From Pelobacter sp. (lineage in GTDB: Bacteria > Desulfobacterota > Desulfuromonadia > Geobacterales > Pseudopelobacteraceae): DNA of 64,000 bases. Below the pieces are notes generated by a model. That model saw only the letters and a program-made list of their open reading frames with translations, was not told the DNA's origin and did not search any database. The stretch is from assembly GCA_030824515.1 (NCBI GenBank), contig JAVBXN010000050.1, positions 1 through 64,000 of the forward strand, read 5' to 3'. The position numbers and the translations under genes were made by a program. Shown piece by piece: positions 37,774 through 46,750 of this stretch (its first letter is position 1; each line of letters begins with the position of its first letter).

Positions 37774-39369
37774 ATGAACAGTACAACCGACAACGCCAGC
37801 ACAGTCCGGAACCGGACCAGGAACATTCTTGTGCCGGTCCTGCTCTGTGTCTTCATATTCACAGCCATTGTCGCCACCATCAAAGACTACGGCCTCACCT
37901 CCGACGAACCGTACTACATAGAGAATGCCCGCGCCATCGAATACTGGTTTGCCCACTCGACCGGTTCCACCGACTGGTTCAGCTACAAAACGATCCATGA
38001 ATACTGGCGCAGCGGCCTGCTGGACGACAGCCTTTCCGGGAATGTCCACCCCCCCTTCTACAAACTGTCCGCCATCGTCTTCCGTCACCTGGCAGGAATC
38101 CATCTCTTCGACAGCATTGTTTTCCAGTACCGGGTATCAACCGCTTTCTGGACGACCATGCTGGTTCTTTCGCTCTTCCTGCTGACCCGCCGGCTGACCG
38201 GAAGCACCCTGTGGGCATTGCTGGCCGGGCTTTCATTCATTGCCGTACCACGTTTTTTTGCCGAGGCCCATCTCTTCACCACCGACATGATGATCACCGC
38301 GCTGGGTTTCTGCGGCCTGAGCGCCTTTGTCCTGGCCAGATCTTCCCGGACAAGGATTCTGCTGGGAGGGGTACTGTTTGGCGCCGCTCTGGCAACCAAG
38401 TTCACCGGGATTCTGGCTATAGCCATCGTTGTGCCGCTGATCCTGGTTGCGGATGACCGCAAACGTTTCTTGCTGGATTATGCACTGATGGTGCTTGCGG
38501 CATGTTCATTTTTCTGCCTGTTCAATTTCCCGGTTCTGTTTAATCCCGGCGAGGAACTCCGCTTCTACCTGGCGAATTTTTTCGACAGGGAGAAACTGCT
38601 GCCGCTACCGACACTTTATTTCGGAACCGTTTACGGATTTCGCGTGCCATTCCACCACCCCTGGGTCATGCTCGGCATCACCCTGCCGCCGCTGACCGTT
38701 CTGACAACAGTGACGGGAATTTTCGCAGCAACGGCGGCCTGCATCAAAACCAGGGACAGGCTGGCATTCCTGGCGCTGGCGCCGTTCCTGCTCTGCATGG
38801 CCGCCTACATGCTGCCGTCAACACCCAAACATGACGGCATCAGACTCTTCAGCACCGCCTGGCCGTTTATCATCCTGCTGGGCATTGTCGGGTGCCGGTG
38901 GCTGCAGGGCAGGCTGCCGGACAGATACCGCGCCGGCATGGCACTCGCTACCGCCACAATCATGCTGGCCCTGTTTCCGCTGCTGCAGCACCATCCCCTG
39001 CAGCTCAGTTACTACAACTCGTTTATCGGCGGCACAAGTGGAGCCGACCGGAGTGGTTTTGTCGTAGCCTACTGGAACGAAGGCTTCAACAGGGAGTTTT
39101 TCAGGAAAGCCGCAGCCAGGATCGGAGATGCCCAGGGAAAAATCTATGCGCATCCGGCCAGTTCAATGGTAACCTACAACAAAGCATACGGGTTGTTCTC
39201 CACCGCACTGGTCAACACTACCAAAAGGGAGGACGACTACCGTTATCTGATCGTTCTTAACCACACCCTGTCCTATGAAATGCTCGATTTCCTGGCAGCC
39301 CGCACGGCGCTGCTTGAGGTAAGAACCCCTGACGGAACGCTGGTCGGCGGACTGTACGAAAACAGGTGA
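37774..39369 (+). CDS. GT-C membrane glycosyltransferase (GT39-like)
   Basis: 531 residues. LTSDEPYYIENARAIEYWF at about 41-59 is the acidic first-loop motif, HPPFYKLSA follows in the first periplasmic loop, and LATKFTGIL marks a middle helix. About eleven membrane helices and a periplasmic C-terminal tail. Stop at 39369 is four bases before the carbamoyltransferase start, so the two are coupled. It probably uses the polyprenyl-phosphate sugar made by the preceding GT2 enzyme. Confidence 0.83.
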   Translation: MNSTTDNASTVRNRTRNILVPVLLCVFIFTAIVATIKDYGLTSDEPYYIENARAIEYWFAHSTGSTDWFSYKTIHEYWRSGLLDDSLSGNVHPPFYKLSAIVFRHLAGIHLFDSIVFQYRVSTAFWTTMLVLSLFLLTRRLTGSTLWALLAGLSFIAVPRFFAEAHLFTTDMMITALGFCGLSAFVLARSSRTRILLGGVLFGAALATKFTGILAIAIVVPLILVADDRKRFLLDYALMVLAACSFFCLFNFPVLFNPGEELRFYLANFFDREKLLPLPTLYFGTVYGFRVPFHHPWVMLGITLPPLTVLTTVTGIFAATAACIKTRDRLAFLALAPFLLCMAAYMLPSTPKHDGIRLFSTAWPFIILLGIVGCRWLQGRLPDRYRAGMALATATIMLALFPLLQHHPLQLSYYNSFIGGTSGADRSGFVVAYWNEGFNREFFRKAAARIGDAQGKIYAHPASSMVTYNKAYGLFSTALVNTTKREDDYRYLIVLNHTLSYEMLDFLAARTALLEVRTPDGTLVGGLYENR

Positions 39370-39373
39370 ATCA

Positions 39374-41236
39374 GTGTACCAGCTAGGCATTTCCGCATAC
39401 TACCATGATTCCGCCGCCGCCCTGACCCGGAACGGTGAAATCATTGCCGCAGCCCAGGAGGAGCGCTTCACCCGCCGCAAGCACGACTCCTCCTTCCCGG
39501 CCAACGCCATCAGGTTCTGCCTCGAACAGGGAGGCATCACCCTTTCGGAGCTGGAATCAGTATCATTCTACGACAAACCGTTCCTGAAATTCGAGCGACT
39601 GCTGGAAACCTATTATGCCTTCGCACCGCGTGGCCTGCGCTCCTTCACCAACGCGATGCCGGTCTGGATCAGGGAAAAGCTGTTTCTAAAGAAACTTTTG
39701 CGCGACGAACTGGACAACCTGCGTGAGACAAAGGGGGACAATATCCGACTGTTGTTCCCGGAACACCATCTCTCCCATGCCGCCAGCGCCTTTTATCCCT
39801 CTCCGTTCCGCGAGGCGGCCATCCTGACCATCGACGGCGTGGGTGAGTGGAGCACAGCTTCCATCTGCCATGGCCGGGAGAACGGCATCAGCATCCTCAG
39901 GGAGCTGCATTTCCCGCACTCCCTGGGCCTGCTCTACTCGGCCTTCACCTATTACCTGGGCTTCAGGGTCAACTCAGGAGAATACAAGCTGATGGGACTG
40001 GCTCCCTACGGCGATCCTACCTCCGGCCGGGTCGGGCACTTCGACGGACTGATACGGGATCAGCTGGTTGACATCAGGGAGGACGGTTCCCTCTGGTTAA
40101 ATCAGGAATATTTTGACTTTGCCTGCGGACTGACCATGACCCAGGACGGCAGGTGGCAAAAACTCTTCGGCCTTCCCAGACGCAGCGAGGAAACGGAGTT
40201 GACCCAGCAGCATTGCGACCTGGCCCTTGCCATCCAGCAGGTCACCGAAGATGCTGTTATCCGCATGGCACGTGAGGCCCGGCGCCTGACCGGCTCGGCC
40301 AACCTCTGCCTGGCCGGCGGGGTGGCGCTCAACTGTGTGGCCAACGGCAGACTGCAGAAGTCCGGCATCTTCGACCGGATCTGGATCCAGCCCGCAGCCG
40401 GCGATGCCGGCGGCGCACTGGGAGCGGCACTGGCCGCCTGTTACATCGGCAACGGCAAAGAACGGCAGCCCAACGGCAACGACGACAGTATGCTGGGATC
40501 GTACTTGGGGCCCGCATATTCAGACGGTGAGGCAGTCGCAAGGCTGCGCCGTTTCGGGGCCGTGCTGCAGCGCTGCGAAACCCTTGAGGAAACCTGCAAC
40601 CGAACCGCGGTTCTGCTGGACAGCGGCAATGTAATCGGCTGGTTTCAGGGACGGATGGAGTGGGGTCCGCGAGCTCTGGGCAACCGCAGCATCATAGCAG
40701 ATGCACGCAACCCGGAGATGCAACGCAAACTGAACCTGAAAATCAAGTATCGTGAAGGTTTCCGGCCATTTGCTCCCTCTGTGCAGCAGGAACATGCCGG
40801 CGATTACTTTGACACGTCCGTTCCCTCACCATACATGCAATTTGTGGCCGATGTCGTGCAAAAGCGGCGTAAGCCACTGCCGGAGAATTTTCACGGTCTG
40901 CCGCTCAGGGACAAACTCTGCCATCTGCGCTCGGATATCCCGGCGGTCACCCACATCGACTACTCGGCCAGGCTGCAGACCGTTCAGCGCGAGACCAACC
41001 CGCGCTACTGGCAGCTGATCGAAAGTTTTCGACAGTTGAGCGGCTGCGCGGTAATCGTCAACACCAGCTTCAACGTCCGCGGCGAGCCGATCGTGATGAC
41101 ACCGGAAGACGCTTATCGCTGCTTCATGCGCACCGAAATGGACTATCTGGTGATCGGCAACATGATCTTCGACAAGAGGGAGCAGCCCGACTGGCGGGAG
41201 AGTGCCGACTGGCTCAAAGAATATGCTCTTGATTGA
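39374..41236 (+). CDS. O-carbamoyltransferase (NodU/CmcH/TobZ family)
   Basis: 620 residues from GTG 39374. The N-terminal Kae1-like domain has GISAYYHDSAAAL, AAQEERFTRRKHD and EHHLSHAASAFYPSPF (His residues for iron), and ILTIDGVGEWS. The C-terminal domain has LAGGVALNCVANGRL, MEWGPRALGNRSI and VIVNTSFNVRGEPIV. These enzymes turn carbamoyl phosphate and ATP into a carbamoyl adenylate and pass the group to a sugar hydroxyl. Full length for the family. DUF5989 and SxtJ follow at once, a common arrangement. Confidence 0.92.
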   Translation: MYQLGISAYYHDSAAALTRNGEIIAAAQEERFTRRKHDSSFPANAIRFCLEQGGITLSELESVSFYDKPFLKFERLLETYYAFAPRGLRSFTNAMPVWIREKLFLKKLLRDELDNLRETKGDNIRLLFPEHHLSHAASAFYPSPFREAAILTIDGVGEWSTASICHGRENGISILRELHFPHSLGLLYSAFTYYLGFRVNSGEYKLMGLAPYGDPTSGRVGHFDGLIRDQLVDIREDGSLWLNQEYFDFACGLTMTQDGRWQKLFGLPRRSEETELTQQHCDLALAIQQVTEDAVIRMAREARRLTGSANLCLAGGVALNCVANGRLQKSGIFDRIWIQPAAGDAGGALGAALAACYIGNGKERQPNGNDDSMLGSYLGPAYSDGEAVARLRRFGAVLQRCETLEETCNRTAVLLDSGNVIGWFQGRMEWGPRALGNRSIIADARNPEMQRKLNLKIKYREGFRPFAPSVQQEHAGDYFDTSVPSPYMQFVADVVQKRRKPLPENFHGLPLRDKLCHLRSDIPAVTHIDYSARLQTVQRETNPRYWQLIESFRQLSGCAVIVNTSFNVRGEPIVMTPEDAYRCFMRTEMDYLVIGNMIFDKREQPDWRESADWLKEYALD

Positions 41237-41251
41237 ATGGAAAGGACCGGC

Positions 41252-41401
41252 ATGGAAATACTGATCGAATTCTGGCAGTTTCTGAAGGAACGTAAAAAAT
41301 GGTGGCTGTTGCCGATGATCGTAGTGCTGCTTATGGTGGGACTGCTGCTGACCATGACCAGCGGCACCGCCATTGCGCCCTTCATCTACACGTTATTCTA
41401 A
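41252..41401 (+). CDS. DUF5989 family small membrane protein
   Basis: 49 residues: MEILIEFWQFLKERKKWW then a hydrophobic helix and the closing APFIYTLF. This pattern is that of DUF5989 proteins found beside carbamoyltransferases and SxtJ. ATG 41252 has AAAGGA five bases upstream; an ATG at 41237, directly after the carbamoyltransferase stop, would add five residues without a ribosome-binding site. Function unknown; the constant gene order suggests a membrane tether or partner for the carbamoyltransferase. Confidence 0.85.
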   Translation: MEILIEFWQFLKERKKWWLLPMIVVLLMVGLLLTMTSGTAIAPFIYTLF

Positions 41402-41415
41402 TTCCAGGTGACTAC

Positions 41416-41799
41416 ATGAAACGGAACCTGCTTCATACACGAGTTCAGTCGCTGGAAACCATGGCTGTTCTGGCTGCATTTTTCCTGATCCTTTCGGTAC
41501 TTACCGGACGGGAATTTTTCGTATGGCCGGCGCTGGCCCTGCTTGCAACCGGTTTGTTCCTGAAACCGCTGGCGGCGAAGGTCACACGAGGGTGGCTGAA
41601 GGCAAGCGAAATCATCGGCGCCGTCTCCAACCGGATCATACTGGCCCTGCTCTTTGTGGCGGTGCTGACCCCGCTTGCGTTGCTGTTCCGGATTTTCACA
41701 AGAAACCCGCTCAATATCAGGCGCAATCACAGGACGGTTTCATATTTCCGGGAGCGGAACCATACCTTCACCACCGAAGACCTTGAAAAAATGGGATAG
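41416..41799 (+). CDS. SxtJ family membrane protein
   Basis: 127 residues from ATG 41416 (AGGTG upstream). Two pairs of hydrophobic helices (about 15-60 and 76-100), then a polar tail with RNHRTVSYFRERN and a final HTFTTEDLEKMG. It resembles the SxtJ membrane protein first named in saxitoxin clusters, and here follows carbamoyltransferase and DUF5989 in the usual order. Function unknown. It converges on the next TMTC-like gene with a 19-bp gap. Confidence 0.82.
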   Translation: MKRNLLHTRVQSLETMAVLAAFFLILSVLTGREFFVWPALALLATGLFLKPLAAKVTRGWLKASEIIGAVSNRIILALLFVAVLTPLALLFRIFTRNPLNIRRNHRTVSYFRERNHTFTTEDLEKMG

Positions 41800-41818
41800 C
41801 TGGAAAGTCAAATCTGGT

Positions 41819-43438
41819 TCAGAAATACCAACCGAGCGGCCCACTTGCATCTCCCGCCCTTAACAGATCCGCTTCCGCCTCCCCGCTGCGCCCCAAACTC
41901 TTCAGCAATTCACCCCGCAGCCTGAAATAGAGCGGTTGGGGGTTGCTCTCTATTGCAGCGCTGAGATCGGTGATCGCCGCCAGGTACTGTCCATCGGCCG
42001 CCAGCGCCTCGCCACGGTGCGAGTACAGGTTGTGCAGGTACGGCCGCCAGCTTGGAGTCACCAACTCGATCGCAGCACTGTAATCGGCAACGGCGGCCCG
42101 GTTGTTTCCCACCGATTGATGGTACATGGCCCGCCGCCAGTAAGCCGCTGAGGACGGGGCATGCTCGATGGTACGGGTCCACATTGCAGCGCCGTTATCC
42201 CAGAACGTTATGAGGCGGTATGACATGGCCGCGTAACCTGACAGCAGCAGGACAAGAGACACTGCAACCATCCTGCGCATGAGTGCCGGGCGCCCTTCCA
42301 GATGCCTGTGCAGCCCGATGAAAAGCGCTGAGGCCATGATGCAGGGCGCCACCGCCGGAATGTAGGTGAAGCGGGCCGCGTACCCCTGATCCCCGTTCTG
42401 CAGAAACGAAAGCACCGGCAGCAGCGGGATCACGAAAAGCAGCCAGGTCGTGCCGACCCAGAGCCTGCCGCGCATGTTCCACATCAAAAATACGCAAATC
42501 ACCATCACCAGGGCGGTTGCAATTCCATATGGAAGGAGAGGAACCGGATCCGGGATAATGTGGTAGGGGGTGATCCCGGCCGGCCAGACCAGATAGCGAA
42601 GATACTGCAGGAGTGCGTTACCGGACACCAGCAGGCGCTCATGCCAGGGGAACATCTCGTTACTGATCAGTACAACCAGGCTACTGCTACCCGCTAAGAC
42701 AATGGTGACGACAGTCACCAGCGCCGAAAGCGCAAGGAACGGCAGCTTTTCAATCACCAGGGCCGGCAGCCTCCTCTTCTTCCAGCGACCTGCCGGATAA
42801 CGGTCCAGCACCAGCAGCATCAACGGCAGGACAACGCTGATTGACTTGGCCAACAGTGAACAGGCAAACAGCCCCAGCGAAAGCATGTACAAGGCAGGAG
42901 AGGTCCTGCCCGACTCCTGCACACGAACCCAGCGCAGGTAGCAGAGCGCGGATGAAAAGGTGAACAGGCCGTTCAGGACATCCTTCCGTTCCACCACCCA
43001 GGCCACCGACTCCACCCGCAACGGATGGATACCCCACAGCAGCCCCGCAAGCAGCAGTGCGGCGGAATACAGCCCCGCACGTTCCACCATCTTCCCCGCC
43101 ATATCCAGCAAGCATTCGGCGATCAGCACCACCAGCGCCGTATTAACGGCATGCAGCACGACGTTGGTCAGGTGATAGCCGGTCGGGTTCAGTCCCCAGA
43201 AATGGTAATCAACAGCGAAAGATATCCAGGTCAGCGGCATCCACCACCCGGCGTGCGGCTCGCGAAACGCCCGGGAGATCATATTCCAGTCAAGCGTGCG
43301 GATGAGCGGGTTCTCCAGAACATAGTCCGGATCTGAAAAATTGACAAAACCGCAGGACAGCGCCCGCAGGTAAACCAGCAGGCAGATGACGGCCGCTGTT
43401 GCCGCAATCATTTTTACAGGAATTTTGGAGAAGTTCAT
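41819..43438 (-). CDS. TMTC-like membrane glycosyltransferase with TPRs (group A), altered acidic pair
   Basis: 539 residues from ATG 43438. It has the full group A layout: membrane core with HPLRVESVAWVVERKDVLNG, AARFTYIP signature, about three TPR units and tail SGPLGWYF. The otherwise invariant first-loop Asp-Asp reads Ser35-Asp36 (FVNFSDPDYV), confirmed in the DNA near 43335. If the first Asp is catalytic, this copy may be inactive or use Asp36 or Asp38 instead. It is last of the six-gene TMTC run and 40 bp from its upstream paralogue. Confidence 0.87.
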   Translation of the reverse strand: MNFSKIPVKMIAATAAVICLLVYLRALSCGFVNFSDPDYVLENPLIRTLDWNMISRAFREPHAGWWMPLTWISFAVDYHFWGLNPTGYHLTNVVLHAVNTALVVLIAECLLDMAGKMVERAGLYSAALLLAGLLWGIHPLRVESVAWVVERKDVLNGLFTFSSALCYLRWVRVQESGRTSPALYMLSLGLFACSLLAKSISVVLPLMLLVLDRYPAGRWKKRRLPALVIEKLPFLALSALVTVVTIVLAGSSSLVVLISNEMFPWHERLLVSGNALLQYLRYLVWPAGITPYHIIPDPVPLLPYGIATALVMVICVFLMWNMRGRLWVGTTWLLFVIPLLPVLSFLQNGDQGYAARFTYIPAVAPCIMASALFIGLHRHLEGRPALMRRMVAVSLVLLLSGYAAMSYRLITFWDNGAAMWTRTIEHAPSSAAYWRRAMYHQSVGNNRAAVADYSAAIELVTPSWRPYLHNLYSHRGEALAADGQYLAAITDLSAAIESNPQPLYFRLRGELLKSLGRSGEAEADLLRAGDASGPLGWYF

Positions 43439-43478
43439 TTTTAATTGCTCCGCAGGTTTCGGTCAGACTGCTGTCAGG

Positions 43479-45095
43479 TTATGGCGCTAAAGGGTCGGGC
43501 TTGCCACGGTTGAAATCATTTTCAGCTTCAGCCTGCCTCCCCAGCGCCTGCAGGGCCTGCCCGCGATGGTAATAATAGAGCGGCAGTGAAGTCCCGTCCA
43601 GCGCCAGCGTGAAATCGGCCACGGCCTCTGCGTATCGGTGCATTCCGGCCAGTGCCGTTCCGCGCAGGTCATAAAGTTCGTGGATAACCGGAAGTTTTGC
43701 ACGGGCGGCAAACTCAATGGCTGCGGAAAAGTCCTCATATGCCGCCTGGAAATTGCCGGCATCGAGGTAATACATGCCACGCTTCTGGTAGGAACTGCCA
43801 CGCGGTTGCGACTCTATCACCCGGCTCCAGAAACTCGCGGTATTTTCCCAGACACCGATCATCCGGTATGTCATCGCACCGTAGAAGAGGATAATGGCCA
43901 CGGGCAGAACTGCCAGGTACATACACAGGCGGAGTTTCCTGACATCCTCCGCCCTGCTGCAGGCTACCGCAAGCAACATTGCCAGGGCAATGGACGGTGC
44001 CACTGAGGGAAGATACGTATAACGTGCAGCATATGCCTGGATACCGTTCTGTAGAAAGGCCAGTACCGGCAGAAGCGGAAGAATGAAACAGGAAAACGTC
44101 ACCAGAGGCCATCCGGATTTTCTTCCGGCATACAGGCACGCAGCCACACCTGCCAGGAGCACGAGCGCTGTTATGGTATAAGAAACCGGTAACGGGTTGG
44201 GCAGCACATACAACGGCAGTATCCCGAATGGAACCAGCTGCAGACGGATATATTCAAAAACGGCATTTCCGGAGACCAGCAGACGTGAAAACGGCGACAG
44301 GAATTCCAGGGGCTGGAGAAAATCATTCCGCGCCCCCCAATAGACGGTTATACACGAGAGTAGAAACGACATCACGAAAAAGGGGATCTTTTCGATGACA
44401 AGCGGTAACAGGCTGGCCCTGTCCAGGCGCGCCAGCGGATACCGGTCAAGCATCAGCAGCATGAAAGGCAACACGACACTGACCGGCTTTGCCATCAGGG
44501 AGCAGAAAAACAGCAACAGGCAGACAGCGTACTTTTTAGTTGAGGCCGCATCCCATCCGACCGTCCGCCTCATTTCCGCATAAACGAGGTAGCTGTGGAT
44601 CGTACCAAGTGTAAAAAGCCCGTTCAGCACATCTTTACGTTCCGACACCCACGCCACCGACTCCACCCGCAGGGGATGGAGACCCCACAAGAGACCGGCC
44701 AACAACAGCGTGGCCGGATAAAAGCGTGACTCGCGCACCCTGTTACCGGCACTCCGCATTACCCTGTCCGCAAGCAGCACCACCAGCCCGGTATTCAGCG
44801 CATGAAGCACGATATTGGTCAGATGGTAGCCGGCCGGATGCTGCCCCCACAGGAGATAATCAATGACAAAGGATATCCGGGTAAGCGGCATCCACAGTCC
44901 GACATACGGCCGGGTCAGTATCGCAAGCAGGCTGTCCGTATCCGGACGGGCGACGGCAACGGCCTGCAGCAGGTAATCCGGATCGTCGAAGTTGACAAAA
45001 TCGCAAGTAAGCGCACGCAGGTAGGCCATAAGGGAGATAAACCCCGCTAACACAGCCATGCTTTTAGCGCTCCGCCAGCTTCGACTAATCCTCAT
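43479..45095 (-). CDS. TMTC-like membrane glycosyltransferase with TPRs (group A)
   Basis: 538 residues from ATG 45095, which forms ATGA with the stop of the upstream gene; an in-frame ATG at 45110 is less likely. Asp37-Asp38 in FVNFDDPDYLLQ, HPLRVESVAWVSERKDVLNG, AARYTYLP. The TPR part has YQKRGMYYLDAGNFQAAYED and YYYHRGQALQALGRQAEAEND, and ends in the shortened tail KPDPLAP without the Trp. Confidence 0.87.
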   Translation of the reverse strand: MRISRSWRSAKSMAVLAGFISLMAYLRALTCDFVNFDDPDYLLQAVAVARPDTDSLLAILTRPYVGLWMPLTRISFVIDYLLWGQHPAGYHLTNIVLHALNTGLVVLLADRVMRSAGNRVRESRFYPATLLLAGLLWGLHPLRVESVAWVSERKDVLNGLFTLGTIHSYLVYAEMRRTVGWDAASTKKYAVCLLLFFCSLMAKPVSVVLPFMLLMLDRYPLARLDRASLLPLVIEKIPFFVMSFLLSCITVYWGARNDFLQPLEFLSPFSRLLVSGNAVFEYIRLQLVPFGILPLYVLPNPLPVSYTITALVLLAGVAACLYAGRKSGWPLVTFSCFILPLLPVLAFLQNGIQAYAARYTYLPSVAPSIALAMLLAVACSRAEDVRKLRLCMYLAVLPVAIILFYGAMTYRMIGVWENTASFWSRVIESQPRGSSYQKRGMYYLDAGNFQAAYEDFSAAIEFAARAKLPVIHELYDLRGTALAGMHRYAEAVADFTLALDGTSLPLYYYHRGQALQALGRQAEAENDFNRGKPDPLAP

Positions 45096-46750
45096 TCCGC
45101 TTTGTACCATATGATCGGGCCGGGCTCAGCAGCGCCACGGCGCAGGTCATCCTCGCCTTCCACTTTCCTGCCGAGCGCCATCAGCGATAATCCGCGGTGA
45201 TGAAAATAGGCCGGTGCCGGAAAGAGGGATATGGCATTGGTGAACTCCAGCACCGCCTCTTCATGACGTCCGAGCCTTGCCAGTGCCTCACCACGGATAG
45301 CGTACAGGTTGAATACCTCCGGCATGCCGACACTTGATGCTATCTCGGCCGCACGCCCGAGATCGTCCAGCGCCTCGGCATACCGGCCCTTTTCCAGGTA
45401 GAACCGCCCCCGGTCACTGTAGGCCCTGCCGATCGGCTTCAATTCGATCATTCGTGACCAGTAGCTCCCCGTATCTTTCCAGTAGCCGATAAGATGAAAA
45501 GAGATGCCCGCGTAAATGAGCAGTAGCGTGGCAAAAGCGGCCGCCAGCGCCTGCTGCTGCCACACCCCTGTTTTTCCGGCTTTTGCGCATAGCACCATGG
45601 CGACCGCGACACATGGCGCCACGGAAGGGAGATAGGTAAAACGGGCGGCCATGATCTGGTCGCCGTTCTGGAAAAGTGCCAGCGCCGGCAGCAACGGCAG
45701 CAGGAAGCAGAGCGCCAGCGCTGTGATCCATGGACGCGCGCGCACCACGGCCAGGCAGGCGCCGAGAGTCACTACCGTAATGATCGTGGCCAGGGTGAAT
45801 GAGAGCGGCAGTTGACCGGGGAAGGGATACAACGGCAGGATGCCCAGCGGGAACAGCAGCAGGCGGCAATAATGAAAGACCGCATTGCCGGACACCAGCA
45901 GCCGCTGCCCCAGCGGAAACACGTCGTAGGGGATCAGCACATTACTGTCCGCGACCAGAGCTACTGTCAGGATCGACATCAGCAGGGACAGCAGCAGGAA
46001 GGGGGTCTTTTCGACAATCAACCGCCCAATGCTTTCCCGCCCCGCCCTCTCCAGCGGATAGAAGTCCAGGACCAGCAGCACCACCGGAAGAACGACGCTG
46101 ACCGATTTTGCCATCAGCGAACATGCAAACAGCAGCAGGGACATCAGCCATGCCGATCGGAACGGCTTACCAGCAAGCTTGGCGCGCACATAAGCCAGGT
46201 AGCAGAGCACCGAAGACAGTGCAAACAGACCATTCAGGACGTCCTTGCGCTCCGTCACCCACGCCACCGACTCCACCCGCAACGGATGAATTCCCCACAT
46301 CAACCCTGCCAGAAGGAGGATCAGCGGGTACTTCAACCCCTCGCTGCCGGTCCCCGTCCGGGGAGAATCGGGAAGTACCGTCTTTGAACAATTGATTTCC
46401 GGGACTTGCCGCTGCTGCATCAAACTGTCGGCAATCAGGACCACCAGCATGGTATTGACCGCATGCAGCAGGATGTTGGTCAGATGATAGCCCAGCGGGT
46501 TCAGCCCCCAGAAATGGTAGTCCAGCGCCAGTGATATCCAGGTCAGCGGCATCCAGAAGCCGGCATGCGAACCGCCGAAGGCCTTTGCCAGCAGCTCCGT
46601 GTCCAGTTCTCGGATCATTCCATTATTCAGGACATAGAGGGGATCATCGAAGTTGACGAAACCGCAGGAGAGCGTCCGCAGGTAGACCAGCAGGCAGAGA
46701 AAACCGGCTGCAGCGGCAACGATACGTGGGGGGTATTTCCTGTCAGTCAC
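45092..46750 (-). CDS. TMTC-like membrane glycosyltransferase with TPRs (group A)
   Basis: 552 residues from GTG 46750, which lies inside the end of the upstream gene (8-bp overlap) and has AAGGA six bases upstream. Asp35-Asp36 in FVNFDDPLYVLNN, HPLRVESVAWVTERKDVLNG, AARFTYLP. Compared with its neighbours it carries an insert of about 20 residues before this core (around MQQRQVPEINCSK). Three TPR units and the tail PGPIIWYKAE close it. Confidence 0.88.
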   Translation of the reverse strand: MTDRKYPPRIVAAAAGFLCLLVYLRTLSCGFVNFDDPLYVLNNGMIRELDTELLAKAFGGSHAGFWMPLTWISLALDYHFWGLNPLGYHLTNILLHAVNTMLVVLIADSLMQQRQVPEINCSKTVLPDSPRTGTGSEGLKYPLILLLAGLMWGIHPLRVESVAWVTERKDVLNGLFALSSVLCYLAYVRAKLAGKPFRSAWLMSLLLFACSLMAKSVSVVLPVVLLVLDFYPLERAGRESIGRLIVEKTPFLLLSLLMSILTVALVADSNVLIPYDVFPLGQRLLVSGNAVFHYCRLLLFPLGILPLYPFPGQLPLSFTLATIITVVTLGACLAVVRARPWITALALCFLLPLLPALALFQNGDQIMAARFTYLPSVAPCVAVAMVLCAKAGKTGVWQQQALAAAFATLLLIYAGISFHLIGYWKDTGSYWSRMIELKPIGRAYSDRGRFYLEKGRYAEALDDLGRAAEIASSVGMPEVFNLYAIRGEALARLGRHEEAVLEFTNAISLFPAPAYFHHRGLSLMALGRKVEGEDDLRRGAAEPGPIIWYKAE

